A DNA stretch of 64,000 nucleotides from Actinomadura coerulea. Its GTDB lineage: Bacteria > Actinomycetota > Actinomycetes > Streptosporangiales > Streptosporangiaceae. Below, in pieces: positions 8,128 through 17,517 of the stretch (position 1 is its first letter; each line of letters opens with the position of its first letter). The notes under the pieces are model-generated. The model was not told the DNA's origin. It worked only from the letters and a program-made list of their open reading frames with translations, and did no database searches. The position numbers and the translations under genes are program-made. Where the stretch lies: NCBI RefSeq assembly GCF_014208105.1, contig NZ_JACHMQ010000001.1, positions 1,798,001-1,862,000 of the forward strand, read 5' to 3'.

Positions 8128-8790
8128 ATGAGCGGCCCCGTTCCCGCCGACGACGCCGTCCGGCCGCCGTCCGGCGCGGCCCGCTCGTCCCCGCTCCCGC
8201 ACCCGCGGCACCGCGGGCCCGCCGCCGCCCTGGCCGCCGCGTCCGCCCACTACCTGCGGGGCGAGCCGATCGACATGTCCGCCCTCGCCGCCGAGCTCGG
8301 CGTCGGGCGCGCCACCCTCTACCGGTGGGTCGGCAGCCGCGAGCGGCTCCTGGCCGCCCTGCTCGGGGAGATGACCGAGCGCACCTACCGCGTCGCCGCC
8401 CGGGGCGTCGGCGGCGCCGGCGCCGAGCGGATCCTCGCCCTCCTGGAACGGTTCATGCGCGCGGTGGTGGACGCCGGGCCGCTGAAGGCGTTCACCGAGC
8501 GCGAGCCCCGGCTGTTCATCAGGCTGGCCACCATGCCCGGCACCATCGAGGACCGCGCCACCGAGCTGCTCACCCGCGAGCTCCAGGCGGAGATCGACCG
8601 CGGCGCGCTGCGCACCCGGCTGCCCACCCGGACGCTCGCGCAGGCCATCGTCCGGGTCGCCGACTCCTTCATGTACGCCCATTACCTGGGCGGGAACCGG
8701 CCGGAGATCGACCAGGCGCTGGAAGTGGTCGAGCTGCTGCTGCGGCCCTGCCCGGGCGGCGGGGAATCACCGGGCGCGGCCGGACGCTGA
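8128..8790 (+). CDS. TetR-family regulator (QsdR-like)
   Basis: A 220-residue protein with an N-terminal helix-turn-helix (about residues 30-75, IDMSALAAELGVGRATLYRWVGSRERLLAALL) and a helical C-terminal ligand domain. The LYRWVGSRERLL wording is typical of QsdR-type TetR proteins. I take ATG 8128; an in-frame upstream ATG at 8095 has no ribosome-binding site. It is divergently oriented from cphB across a gap of 90 bases, so regulation of the cyanophycin genes is possible but unproven. It could equally serve the downstream ABC1 kinase gene. Confidence 0.75.
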   Translation: MSGPVPADDAVRPPSGAARSSPLPHPRHRGPAAALAAASAHYLRGEPIDMSALAAELGVGRATLYRWVGSRERLLAALLGEMTERTYRVAARGVGGAGAERILALLERFMRAVVDAGPLKAFTEREPRLFIRLATMPGTIEDRATELLTRELQAEIDRGALRTRLPTRTLAQAIVRVADSFMYAHYLGGNRPEIDQALEVVELLLRPCPGGGESPGAAGR

Positions 8791-8872
8791 ACCTTACCGG
8801 GGCGTGACCGTTTCGCGGCATTGCTCCCCGTGAGAGGCTGAAGTCATTGGACGCATCGTCGAAAGAGGGGCC

Positions 8873-10231
8873 GTGAGCGACATCCCCCGCCGCGCGGTGA
8901 CGCGGACCGCCAAGCTGGCGAGCCTCCCGCTCGGGTTCGCCGGGCGCACCGCGCTCGGTCTCGGCAAGAGGTCCGTCGGCCGTCCCGCCGAGGCCGTCGC
9001 GCTGGAGGTCCAGCGCCGCACCGCCGAGCAGCTGTTCGCCGTGCTCGGCGAGCTGAAGGGCGGCGCCATGAAGGTCGGCCAGCTGCTGTCGATCTTCGAG
9101 GCGGGCCTGCCCGAGGAGGTCGCCGGCCCGTTCCGCGCCAGCCTCACCCGCCTGCAGGAGGCGGCGCCGCCCATGCCCGCCGCGACGACGCACCGCGTCC
9201 TCGCCGAGGGCCTCGGCGAGGACTGGCCCGCGATGTTCGCCGAGTTCGACGACCGCCCGGCCGCCGCCGCGTCCATCGGCCAGGTCCACAAGGCCGTCTG
9301 GCACGACGGCCGCACGGTCGCGGTCAAGGTCCAGTACCCCGGCGCCGCCCGGGCCCTCATGAGCGACTTCAACCAGATCTCCCGCCTCAGCCGCCTCGTC
9401 ACGCCGCTGTTCCCCGGCGTGGAGGTCAAGCCGGTCATCGCCGACCTCAAGCGGCGCCTGGAGAAGGAGCTCGACTACGTCGACGAGGCCCGCGCCCAGA
9501 CCGCCTTCCACGACGCCTACGACGGCGACCCCGACTTCGCCGTCCCCGCCGTCGTCGCCCAGTCGGGCAACGTGCTGGTCACCGAGTGGCTGGAGGGCAC
9601 CCCGCTCGCCCGGGTCATCGCCGAGGGCGACCAGGAGGCCCGCGACCGCGCCGGGCTGCTGCTGTTCCGCTTCCTGCTGTCCGGCCCGGCCCGCTGCGAG
9701 ATGATCCACATCGACCCGCACCCGGGCAACTTCCGGATGCTGGACGACGGCCGCCTCGGCGTCATGGACTTCGGCGGCGCCGCCCGCGTCCCCGCCGAGC
9801 TCCAGTGGTCGATCGGGCGGCTGCTGCGCATCGGCACCCTCGGCGACCCCGACGACATCGTGGACGCGCTGTTCGAGGAGGGCTTCCTGATCGGGGACGC
9901 CGAGGTGGACCCCGACGAGGTGGCCGCGCTCGTCGCCCCGCACGCGGCCCCGTTCGCCGTGGAGCGCTTCCGCTACTCCCGCGAATGGCTGCGCGAGCAG
10001 ACTTCCCGCGGGCTGGGCCTGGCCTCCGACCTGCGGCCGGGCGCGCTCGCCCGCGCGTTCCGCCTGCCGCCGCAGTACCTCGCCCTCAGCCGAGCCCTGT
10101 CCGGCTGCGGCGGCGTCCTGTGCCAGCTGGAGGCCGAGGGCGAGTACCGCGCGGAAGCCGTGCGCTGGCTCCCCGGCTTCTCCGCCGGCACCGACCCCGA
10201 CCTCGACGACCAGGAGCAGGTCACCGCCTAG
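8873..10231 (+). CDS. ABC1/UbiB-family atypical kinase
   Basis: A 452-residue protein with every hallmark of the ABC1/ADCK/UbiB family: the KxGQ motif (GGAMKVGQLLS, about residue 65), the alanine-rich loop (AAAASIGQVHKAVW, about 130), the lysine in VAVKVQYP, the catalytic loop HIDPHPGNF (about 280) and the metal-binding DFG (MDFGGAAR, about 297). These are atypical kinases or ATPases linked to quinone or lipid metabolism. In actinomycetes, which use menaquinone, the role is undefined. GTG 8873 has GAAAGAGGGG upstream. There are no transmembrane segments. A short palindrome (10237-10248) lies in the 25-base gap before the convergent next gene and might act as a weak terminator. Confidence 0.85.
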   Translation: MSDIPRRAVTRTAKLASLPLGFAGRTALGLGKRSVGRPAEAVALEVQRRTAEQLFAVLGELKGGAMKVGQLLSIFEAGLPEEVAGPFRASLTRLQEAAPPMPAATTHRVLAEGLGEDWPAMFAEFDDRPAAAASIGQVHKAVWHDGRTVAVKVQYPGAARALMSDFNQISRLSRLVTPLFPGVEVKPVIADLKRRLEKELDYVDEARAQTAFHDAYDGDPDFAVPAVVAQSGNVLVTEWLEGTPLARVIAEGDQEARDRAGLLLFRFLLSGPARCEMIHIDPHPGNFRMLDDGRLGVMDFGGAARVPAELQWSIGRLLRIGTLGDPDDIVDALFEEGFLIGDAEVDPDEVAALVAPHAAPFAVERFRYSREWLREQTSRGLGLASDLRPGALARAFRLPPQYLALSRALSGCGGVLCQLEAEGEYRAEAVRWLPGFSAGTDPDLDDQEQVTA

Positions 10232-10256
10232 GGGCACGGCCCGGGCCGGCCCGCGG

Positions 10257-11102
10257 TCAGGCCAGGGCCTGCGCCTCCTCCTGCTCCACCTGCTGGTTCC
10301 ATTCGCGCTTCCCGGACTGCCAGCCGTCCTCGTCGCGGCCGCGCCGCCAGTAGCCGGAGATCGACAGCCGGTCCAGGGGCAGGCCGCGCTCGACGCGCAG
10401 GTGGCGGCGGAGCGCCTTGACGAAGTTGGCCTCGCCGTGCACGAAGGCGTGCACCTCGCCGTCGGGGAAGTCGAGTTTCTGGACCGCCTCGACCAGCAGG
10501 TCGCCGACCTGGCCGCCGCCCCGGTGCAGCCAGACGACCTCCGCGCCGCCGGGCGTGCGCAGGTCCTGCTCCTCCTCGGGCCCGGCGACCTCGACGAACA
10601 CGCGGGCGGGGGCGCCGTCCGGCAGGCGTTCCAGCGAGGCGGCGATGGCGGGCAGGGCGCTCTCGTCGCCGGCGAGCAGGTGCCAGCCGGCGTCGGCGCG
10701 GGGCGCGTAGCCGCCGCCGGGGCCGTTGAAGTAGATCTCCTCGCCCGGCCGGACCCTCGCCGCCCAGGGGCCGGCGAGGCCCTTGTCGCCGTGGTGGACG
10801 AAGTCGATCGTCAGCTCGCCCGCCCCGGCGTCCCACGCGCGGACGGTGTAGGTGCGGGTGCTCGGCCACTGCTCGCGCGGCAGCTCCGCGCGCACCCGCT
10901 CCATGTCGAACGGCTCGGGGTAGGCGACGCCCGGCTGCGGGAACAGCAGCTTCACATAGTGGTCGGTGAACTCGCCCGCGCCGAAGTCCGAGAGCCCGTC
11001 ACCGCCGAGGACCACGCGGATCATGTGCGGTGTGAGGCGCTCGGTGCGCAGCACCGTCCCCCGGTGGAGCCCGCGTCCCTTGCGTGCCGGTTCCGTCGCC
11101 AT
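10257..11102 (-). CDS. Siderophore-interacting protein (FAD-dependent ferric-siderophore reductase)
   Basis: A 281-residue cytosolic flavoreductase of the ViuB/YqjH/SIP family, which reduces ferric siderophores to release iron. The N-terminal FAD-binding domain (about 10-130) includes RTYTVRAWDAGAGELTIDFVHHGDKGLAGPWA. The C-terminal SIP domain includes LLAGDESALPAIAASLE and the closing SGYWRRGRDEDGW block. ATG 11102 is preceded by GAAGGGGA; an upstream ATG at 11129 lacks one. A match to the IdeR/DtxR iron box lies 33 bases upstream (11135-11153), so iron repression is very likely. It stands alone, with no siderophore biosynthesis or transport genes next to it. Confidence 0.92.
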   Translation of the reverse strand: MATEPARKGRGLHRGTVLRTERLTPHMIRVVLGGDGLSDFGAGEFTDHYVKLLFPQPGVAYPEPFDMERVRAELPREQWPSTRTYTVRAWDAGAGELTIDFVHHGDKGLAGPWAARVRPGEEIYFNGPGGGYAPRADAGWHLLAGDESALPAIAASLERLPDGAPARVFVEVAGPEEEQDLRTPGGAEVVWLHRGGGQVGDLLVEAVQKLDFPDGEVHAFVHGEANFVKALRRHLRVERGLPLDRLSISGYWRRGRDEDGWQSGKREWNQQVEQEEAQALA

Positions 11103-11134
11103 AGGGTCCCCTTCGATGATCCGGATCACAGTGC

Positions 11135-11153
11135 TTAGGGAACCCTAACCTCT
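11135..11153. promoter_or_regulatory. IdeR/DmdR-type iron box
   Basis: The 19 bases match the consensus TTAGGTTAGSCTAACCTAA that I recall at about 15 of 19 positions. The core TTAGGG-AA-CCCTAA is a perfect inverted repeat. It lies immediately upstream of the siderophore-interacting protein gene, where Fe-loaded IdeR/DmdR would block transcription. Confidence 0.8.
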
Positions 11154-11182
11154 GCCGGATCCGGAATGTTCCCCGGTGGCGG

Positions 11183-12337
11183 TCAGCGGACCGGGGCCGG
11201 GCGGGCCGTGCGGGTCCGCGCCGCGCGGGTCCGCGCGACCTCGGCGGCGATCGCCTCGAAGGCGGCGTCGGTCTCGTCCTCGGCGAGGACGGTCGCCAGC
11301 GTCGACTTCACGATGACGACGCCGTACCGGGGCGAGACCCAGATGAGCTGGCCGGCGAGGCCGTTGGCCGAGAAGTCGCCGTTCTCGCCCAGCCACCACT
11401 GCAGGCCGTACCCCCGGTTGAACGCGGCGGACGGCCGCGTCGACTCGGTCACCCACGAGGCGGGGACCACTTGACGCCCGTTGGCCCTGCCCCCGTTCAG
11501 GTAGAGGAGGCCGAACCGGGCGAAGTCGCGGTCGGTCGCGTAGTAGCAGCAGTACCCCATGCTGTTGCCGTTGGAGTCGTTGCCGAGGTACGCCTTGGAG
11601 GCCATCCCGGCCGGTTCCCAGATCTTCTTCTGGACGTAGGCGTGGTACGGGACCCCGGTCGCCTTGGCCACGACCCAGGAGAGGACGAACGAGTTCATGC
11701 TCGTGTACTCGAACCTCGTCCCCGGCTCCCATCCGCGCTTGCGCTGCTTGGCCAGTTCGGTCAGCGGATACCCGAGGCTCGCGGCGACGTGCGCGAACGG
11801 CACGTCGTAGGTCTCCGTCCACTGGATGCCCGAGGACATCCGCAGCAGGTCCCGCAGCGAGACGCCGTCGTATCCCGACCCCTTCAGCTCCGGGACGTAC
11901 CGGGTGACCGGGTCGTCGATCGAGTCGATGAGGCCCTCGCCGAGCGCGATGCCGACCGCCGCCGAGGTGAACGACTTCGCCATCGACCACGACTGGAACA
12001 GGGTGTCGCGATCGGTGGTGACGTACCGCTCGAAGACGACGTCGCTGCGGTCCAGGACGACGAACCCCTGCGTCCCGGTCCGGGCGAGGTAGTCGTCGAG
12101 GCTGTGCTTCTGGCCTTCGTAGGTGTAGGTGACGGCGAGCGGCCGGTACGCCTCGCGCAGGGCGACGGGGTCGGACGAGGGGAGCAGGGGGTCGAAGCCG
12201 CGCGCGGCCTCGGTGACGCGGACGGGCGGGGCGGACGGGGGAGAGGGCGCCGGTGGAGCGGCGTTCGCCGGGGGAGCGGCGAGGGCGGCGGTGACGGCGG
12301 CTGCGGCGAGTGCGAGCGTCCAGGGCCTGCGGCGCAT
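11183..12337 (-). CDS. Secreted serine hydrolase, class C beta-lactamase fold (NylB-like)
   Basis: A 384-residue protein with a clear signal peptide (RRRPWTLALAAAAVTAALAAPPANA, cleavage near 26). The serine-beta-lactamase SxxK motif is SMAKSF (about 117-122) and the Tyr motif is EYTSMNSF (about 212). The wording FQSWSMAKSFTSAAVGIALGEGLI and GLQWWLGENGDF resembles 6-aminohexanoate-dimer hydrolase and related esterases more than true penicillinases. It acts outside the membrane, and the substrate is unknown. ATG 12337 has GGAGG eight bases upstream. The iron box for the next gene lies just past its stop. There is a 220-base divergent gap to the cyclase gene in which I see no clear promoter. Confidence 0.82.
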   Translation of the reverse strand: MRRRPWTLALAAAAVTAALAAPPANAAPPAPSPPSAPPVRVTEAARGFDPLLPSSDPVALREAYRPLAVTYTYEGQKHSLDDYLARTGTQGFVVLDRSDVVFERYVTTDRDTLFQSWSMAKSFTSAAVGIALGEGLIDSIDDPVTRYVPELKGSGYDGVSLRDLLRMSSGIQWTETYDVPFAHVAASLGYPLTELAKQRKRGWEPGTRFEYTSMNSFVLSWVVAKATGVPYHAYVQKKIWEPAGMASKAYLGNDSNGNSMGYCCYYATDRDFARFGLLYLNGGRANGRQVVPASWVTESTRPSAAFNRGYGLQWWLGENGDFSANGLAGQLIWVSPRYGVVIVKSTLATVLAEDETDAAFEAIAAEVARTRAARTRTARPAPVR

Positions 12338-12557
12338 CGGACCTCCGTGGGGGGCGGGATCGGCCGGGGGTTCTCACCGATGGTGATCGCACGGCGGCGC
12401 CGCGTCCATGGTCCGGGGAGACGAAATCCGGCGGCGGACGTGGCACCCCCGCACAAAGGCGCGCGGCTCCCGTCCGGTCGGCCGTGCGGCCGGGGCCGGC
12501 TGCGGTACGTTCGTCGGACCCGCGTCCCGCCCAGCCGCCCGCGCCGCCGGAGGAACG

Positions 12558-13331
12558 ATGTCCGTGCTCGCCCAGCTGCTCGCCGCCGTCGCCGACGGCT
12601 CCGTGGAGATCGTCGACCTGACCGCGCCGCTGTCGGAGCGGACCCCGATCCTGCGGTTGCCGGAGCCGTTCGCCAACACCGTCCCGTTCCGGCTGAGAGA
12701 GATCAGCCGCTACGACGACCGCGGCCCCGCCTGGTACTGGAACGACATCGAGACCGGCGAGCACGTCGGCACCCACTTCGACGCGCCGGTGCACTGGGCC
12801 ACCGGCCGCGGCGGCGAGGACGTCTCGCAGATCCCGCCCGCCCGCCTCGTCGCCCCCGCCGTGGTGCTGGACGCCTCCGGGCGCGCGGCCGCCGACCCCG
12901 ACTTCCTGCTGGAGATCGACCACGTCCGCGACTGGGAGCGGGCGCACGGGCCGCTCCCGGACGGCGGCTGGCTCCTGTACCGCACGGGCTGGGACGCCCG
13001 CGCCGCCGACCAGGACGCCTTCCTCAACGCCGACGAGAACGGCCCGCACACCCCGGGGATCTCCGCCGAGTGCGCCCGGTGGCTGGCCGAGGAGACGCCG
13101 CTGCTCGGCCTCGGCGTGGAGACCGTCGGCACCGACGCGGGCGCCGCCCACGGCTTCGACCCGCCCTTCCCGTGCCACTCCTACTTCCTCGGCGCCGGCA
13201 AGTACGGGCTCACCCAGTTGCGCAACCTCGACCGGCTCCCGGCCCGCGGCGCCGTGCTGCTCGCCTCGCCGCTGCCGATCGTCGGCGGCTCGGGCAGCCC
13301 CGCCCGCGTGCTCGCGCTGATCGAACGATGA
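12558..13331 (+). CDS. Cyclase/kynurenine-formamidase-like metal-dependent hydrolase
   Basis: A 257-residue protein of the cyclase family (PF04199). The metal-binding motif HVGTHFDAPVHW is at about residues 69-80 and the entry strand IVDLTAPLSERTPI near 19. Such proteins hydrolyse amides or lactones (N-formylkynurenine, isatin) or act as cyclases. ATG 12558 has GGAGGA just upstream. Its stop overlaps the start of the thiamine-diphosphate enzyme (ATGA at 13328-13331), so the two are coupled and probably handle one substrate. There are no kynurenine-pathway neighbours, so kynurenine formamidase is unlikely. Confidence 0.8.
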   Translation: MSVLAQLLAAVADGSVEIVDLTAPLSERTPILRLPEPFANTVPFRLREISRYDDRGPAWYWNDIETGEHVGTHFDAPVHWATGRGGEDVSQIPPARLVAPAVVLDASGRAAADPDFLLEIDHVRDWERAHGPLPDGGWLLYRTGWDARAADQDAFLNADENGPHTPGISAECARWLAEETPLLGLGVETVGTDAGAAHGFDPPFPCHSYFLGAGKYGLTQLRNLDRLPARGAVLLASPLPIVGGSGSPARVLALIER

Positions 13332-15007
13332 TCGTCGCCGAGGCCGTGGGGGAGGCCCTCGCGCGGTTCGGCGCCGGCACCGTCTTCGGAGTCGTCGGCA
13401 GCGGCAACTTCCACGTCACGAACGCGCTCGCGGCGAGCGGCGCCCGGTTCGTCGCCGCGCGCCACGAGGGCGGCGCCGTGACGATGGCCGACGCGTACGC
13501 GCGGGTGAGCCGCGGCCTCGGCGTCGCGACCGTCCACCAGGGGCCCGGTCTCACCAACGCGGTCACGGGCATGGCGGAGGCCGCCAAGAGCCGCACGCCG
13601 CTGCTGGTGGTCGCGGGCGAGGTGGCCGCCGCCGCGGTCCGCTCCAACTTCCGCGTCGACCAGGCGGCGATCGCCGCGGCGGTCGGCGCCGTCCCCGAGC
13701 GGGTCCACTCCCCGCGGACCGCCCTGGCCGACGTGGCGCGCGCGTGCCGGACGGCGGTCGCCGAGCGCCGCACGGTGCTGCTCGGACTGCCGCTGGACGT
13801 CCAGGCCGCCGAGCTGCCGGACCAGTCCGCGCGGGCCTTCGCGCGGGCCCGGCCGGGGCGGGTGCCGGCGCTGCCGGTACCGCCGCCCGACGCGATCGCC
13901 GGCCTCGCCGACGCGCTCCAGGCGGCGCGGAGGCCGGTGTTCGTGGCGGGGCGCGGCGCGCGCCTGTCGGGCGCCCGCGACGCCCTGGCCGAACTCGCCG
14001 GGCGCTGCGGGGCGCTGCCCGCGACGTCGGCGGTGGCGCGCGGCCTGTTCGCCGGCGACCCGTTCGCCCTGGACGTCAGCGGAGGCTTCGCCACCCCCGC
14101 CGCGGCGGAGCTGATCCGCGGCGCCGACCTGGTCGTCGCCTGGGGCTGCTCGCTGAACATGTGGACGACGCGGCACGGCGCCCTCATCGGCGGGGACACC
14201 GCGGTCGTGCAGGTCGACGTGGACGCGCACGCGCTCGGCGCGCACCGCCCCGTCGACCTCGGCCTGATCGGCGACGTCGCCGAGACCGCGCGCGCAGCCT
14301 CGGCGGAGCTCGGCGCCCGCGGGCACCGGGCCGCGGGCTACCGCACGCCCGAGGTGGCGGAGCGGCTCGCCCGCGAGGGCCGCTGGCAGGACGTCCCCTA
14401 CGACGAGCATCCCGGCGAGGACGACGGGGGCGGCCCCCGCATCGATCCGCGCACGCTGACGATCGCCCTGGACGGGATGCTGCCCCGCGAGCGCACGGTC
14501 GCCGTCGACTCCGGCAACTTCATGGGCTACCCGGCGATGTTCCTGGACGTCCCCGACGAGGACGGCCTGGTGTTCACGCAGGCCTTCCAGTCGGTGGGGC
14601 TGGGGCTCGCGACCGCCATCGGCGCGGCCGTGGCGCGCCCGGACCGGCTCACCGTCGCGGCGCTCGGCGACGGCGGCGCGCTGATGTCGGTCGCGGAGCT
14701 GGAGACCGCCGTCCGGCTCGGGCTCGGCCTGCTCGTGCTCGTCTACGACGACGAGGCCTACGGGGCGGAGGTGCACCACTTCGGTCCGGGCGGGCACTCC
14801 CTCGACACCGTCGTGTTCCCGCCCGCGGACCTGGCCGCGATCGGGCGCGGGTTCGGCTGCGCGGCGGCGACCGTCCGCGCGCCGGGCGACCTGGCGGCGG
14901 TGGCCGCCTGGCTGGCGGGGCCCCGCGACCGGCCGATGGTCGTGGACGCCAAGGTCACCCGCAGCCGCCCGTCGTGGTGGCTGGACGAGGCTTTCCGCGG
15001 TCATTAA
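13328..15007 (+). CDS. Thiamine-diphosphate-dependent enzyme, acetolactate-synthase-like
   Basis: A 559-residue protein with the three-domain layout of this family: a PYR domain with the catalytic glutamate in AARHEGGAVTMADAYAR (about 43), a central domain (about 190-320), and a PP domain with the ThDP/metal motif GDGGALMSVAELETAVRLGL starting near 445. The position that usually reads NN/ND reads VYDDEAYG here, so aspartate replaces the usual first asparagine. The specific reaction is not evident; C-C bond cleavage of a 1,2-diketone or decarboxylation of a 2-oxoacid are both compatible. The coupled start with the cyclase suggests sequential action. No regulatory small subunit follows, which argues against branched-chain amino-acid synthesis. 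Confidence 0.78.
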   Translation: MIVAEAVGEALARFGAGTVFGVVGSGNFHVTNALAASGARFVAARHEGGAVTMADAYARVSRGLGVATVHQGPGLTNAVTGMAEAAKSRTPLLVVAGEVAAAAVRSNFRVDQAAIAAAVGAVPERVHSPRTALADVARACRTAVAERRTVLLGLPLDVQAAELPDQSARAFARARPGRVPALPVPPPDAIAGLADALQAARRPVFVAGRGARLSGARDALAELAGRCGALPATSAVARGLFAGDPFALDVSGGFATPAAAELIRGADLVVAWGCSLNMWTTRHGALIGGDTAVVQVDVDAHALGAHRPVDLGLIGDVAETARAASAELGARGHRAAGYRTPEVAERLAREGRWQDVPYDEHPGEDDGGGPRIDPRTLTIALDGMLPRERTVAVDSGNFMGYPAMFLDVPDEDGLVFTQAFQSVGLGLATAIGAAVARPDRLTVAALGDGGALMSVAELETAVRLGLGLLVLVYDDEAYGAEVHHFGPGGHSLDTVVFPPADLAAIGRGFGCAAATVRAPGDLAAVAAWLAGPRDRPMVVDAKVTRSRPSWWLDEAFRGH

Positions 15008-15090
15008 CTCACTCTGTGTAGTCTCCCCCTCCTTGGGAACGATCACGATCACGGCCGCTGTGGCCTGCTTCCCACGCCCGAGGAGGAGAC

Positions 15091-15933
15091 ATGACACGAG
15101 GGCCGAGGCTGCCCGAACTCGCCAGGCAGATGGCGGCGGAGTTCGCCGGCACGCTGATCCTGATCCTGTTCGGCGTCGGGGTCGTCGCCCAGGTCGTGGC
15201 GGCGAGCGGGCTCGGCGATCCGCAGAGCCTCGGCGACCACAACAGCATCGCCTGGGCCTGGGGCTTCGGCGTCACGCTCGGCGTGTACGTTGCGGCCCGG
15301 ACCAGCGGGGGGCACCTCAACCCCGCCGTGACCCTCGCGCTGGCGGTGTTCAAGGGGTTCCCCTGGCGCAGGGTCCTGCCGTTCTGGTTCGCGCAGACGC
15401 TCGGCGCCTTCGTGGCCGCGCTGATCGTCCGGTGGGACTACACCGAGATCCTCGCCAAGTTCGACCCCGGCCACACCCTGAAGACCCAGTTCGTGTTCTC
15501 CACCCTGCCGGGCAACGGCTCACTGCCGATCGGCACCTGGGGCGCGTTCCGCGACCAGGTGATCGGCACCGCCATCCTGCTGTTCCTCGTCCTGGCCCTC
15601 ACCGACCTGCGCAACGCGCCGCCGCTGGCCAACCTGGCACCGCTGATCATCGGCCTCGTGGTGGTGGCGATCGGGATGGCGTTCGGCTCCGCCGCCGGCT
15701 ACGCGATCAACCCGGCCCGCGACTTCGGGCCGCGGCTCGCCCAGTACATCACCGGTTACGACACCGCCTGGCGGGACCAGTACGGCGACCTGTACTTCTG
15801 GGTGCCGATCGCCGCGCCGCTGATCGGCGGCGTGCTCGGCGCCGGCCTGTACCTGCTGCTCGTCGGGCACCACCTTCCAGAAGAGGAGGGCGGCCTGCCC
15901 ACGGGGCCGGAGCCGGAATACGACGTCACCTGA
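15091..15933 (+). CDS. glpF: Glycerol facilitator (aquaglyceroporin)
   Basis: A 280-residue MIP-family channel with six transmembrane segments and two half-helices carrying the NPA boxes GGHLNPAVT (about 73-81) and [11 protein letters not shown] (about 205-215). The aspartate after the second NPAR is the mark of glycerol-conducting members as opposed to water-only aquaporins. ATG 15091 has GAGGAGGAG upstream. Kinase gene glpK follows 34 bases later, so the pair takes up glycerol and traps it as glycerol 3-phosphate. The 83-base leader carries no recognisable operator. Confidence 0.93.
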   Translation: MTRGPRLPELARQMAAEFAGTLILILFGVGVVAQVVAASGLGDPQSLGDHNSIAWAWGFGVTLGVYVAARTSGGHLNPAVTLALAVFKGFPWRRVLPFWFAQTLGAFVAALIVRWDYTEILAKFDPGHTLKTQFVFSTLPGNGSLPIGTWGAFRDQVIGTAILLFLVLALTDLRNAPPLANLAPLIIGLVVVAIGMAFGSAAGYAINPARDFGPRLAQYITGYDTAWRDQYGDLYFWVPIAAPLIGGVLGAGLYLLLVGHHLPEEEGGLPTGPEPEYDVT

Positions 15934-15967
15934 CGGGCCCGTTCCCGCGGGCGGAAAGGAAGAGTCC

Positions 15968-17485
15968 ATGGCCGACTTCGTCGGGGCCCTCGACCAGGGC
16001 ACGACCAGCACCCGATTCATGATCTTCGACCACGGCGGCAACGAGATCGCCCGCCACCAGCTCGAGCACGAGCAGCTCCTGCCCCAGGCCGGATGGGTAG
16101 AGCACAACCCGACCGAGATCTGGGAGCGCACCCGCTCGGCCATCGAGAGCACGCTGAACAAGGCGAACCTGTCGCACGGCGATCTGGCCGCGTTCGGGAT
16201 CACCAACCAGCGCGAGACGACCGTGGTGTGGAACCGGCGCACCGGCCGCCCCTACTACAACGCGATCGTCTGGCAGGACACCCGCACCGACCGCATCGCG
16301 TCCGCGCTCGAACGCGACGGCCGGGGCGAGACGATCCGGCACCGCGCCGGGCTGCCGCCCGCGACGTACTTCTCCGGCGGGAAGATCCAGTGGATCCTGG
16401 AGAACGTCGACGGCGTCCGCGAGGCCGCCGAGAAAGGCGACGCGGTCTTCGGCAACATCGACACCTGGGTGCTGTGGAACCTCACCGGCGGGACGGACGG
16501 CGGCGTGCACGTCACCGACCCCACCAACGCCAGCCGCACCATGCTGATGGACCTGGAGACCCTCTCCTGGGACGACCAGCTCCTGTCGTTCTTCGGGATC
16601 CCGCGCTCGATGCTGCCGGAGATCAAGCCGTCCTCGGCGCCCGACGCCTACGGCACGTCCCGCGCCAACGGCCCGCTCGGCGGTGAGGTACTGCTCACCG
16701 GCATCCTCGGCGACCAGCAGGCGGCGACGGTCGGGCAGGTGTGCTTCTCTCCCGGCGAGGCCAAGAACACCTACGGCACCGGCAACTTCCTCCTGCTCAA
16801 CACGGGAGAGGAACTCGTCCGGTCCAAGGCGGGGATGCTCACCACCGTCTGCTACAAGTTCGGCGACGCCGCGCCCGTCTACGCGCTGGAGGGGTCGATC
16901 GCGGTGACGGGGTCGGCGGTGCAGTGGCTGCGCGACCAGCTCGGCATCATCTCCGGCGCCGCGCAGAGCGAGGCGCTGGCCCGGCAGGTCGACGACAACG
17001 GCGGCGTCTACTTCGTCCCGGCCTTCTCCGGCCTGTTCGCCCCCTACTGGAGATCGGACGCCCGCGGCGCCATCGTCGGCCTGTCGCGCTACAACACCAA
17101 CGCCCACCTGGCCCGCGCCACCCTCGAATCCATCTGCTACCAGTCCCGCGACGTCGTCGAAGCCATGCGCGAGGACTCCGGAGTCTCCCTGGACGTCCTC
17201 AAGGTCGACGGCGGCGTCACCGCCAACGAACTGTGCATGCAACTGCAGGCCGACATCCTCGGCGTCCCGGTCTCGCGCCCCGTCGTCGCCGAGACCACCG
17301 CCCTGGGCGCCGCCTACGCCGCCGGCCTGGCCGTCGGATTCTGGAACAACACCGACGAACTCCGCCAGAACTGGAACGAGGACAAACGCTGGCAGCCCAC
17401 CTGGAACGACGACCAACGCCACCAGGGCTACGCAGGCTGGAAGAAGGCCGTCGAGCGCACGTACGGCTGGGTGGAGGTCGACTGA
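15968..17485 (+). CDS. glpK: Glycerol kinase
   Basis: A 505-residue FGGY-family kinase that phosphorylates glycerol to sn-glycerol 3-phosphate. The N-terminal phosphate-binding loop [16 protein letters not shown], the substrate region [10 protein letters not shown] (about 79-88), VWQDTRTD and the second ATP-binding block [11 protein letters not shown] are present, with the C-terminal signature [18 protein letters not shown]. Length is typical. ATG 15968 is preceded by GGAAAGGA. It is the downstream gene of glpF. No glpD or GylR-type regulator lies alongside. Confidence 0.96.
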   Translation: MADFVGALDQGTTSTRFMIFDHGGNEIARHQLEHEQLLPQAGWVEHNPTEIWERTRSAIESTLNKANLSHGDLAAFGITNQRETTVVWNRRTGRPYYNAIVWQDTRTDRIASALERDGRGETIRHRAGLPPATYFSGGKIQWILENVDGVREAAEKGDAVFGNIDTWVLWNLTGGTDGGVHVTDPTNASRTMLMDLETLSWDDQLLSFFGIPRSMLPEIKPSSAPDAYGTSRANGPLGGEVLLTGILGDQQAATVGQVCFSPGEAKNTYGTGNFLLLNTGEELVRSKAGMLTTVCYKFGDAAPVYALEGSIAVTGSAVQWLRDQLGIISGAAQSEALARQVDDNGGVYFVPAFSGLFAPYWRSDARGAIVGLSRYNTNAHLARATLESICYQSRDVVEAMREDSGVSLDVLKVDGGVTANELCMQLQADILGVPVSRPVVAETTALGAAYAAGLAVGFWNNTDELRQNWNEDKRWQPTWNDDQRHQGYAGWKKAVERTYGWVEVD

Positions 17486-17517
17486 GAAGGGTGCCTCGCG
17501 GGGAAGGGCGGCGGTGC

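Noticed and set aside
11183..12337. Beta-lactam resistance gene
   Set aside because: The SxxK and YxS motifs are shared by many esterases and amidases. The surrounding sequence resembles NylB-type hydrolases, and no regulator or cell-wall gene accompanies it.
15008..15090. Operator or promoter before glpF
   Set aside because: TAGTCT at 15019-15024 could be a -10 box, but no acceptable -35 or GylR-like palindrome accompanies it.
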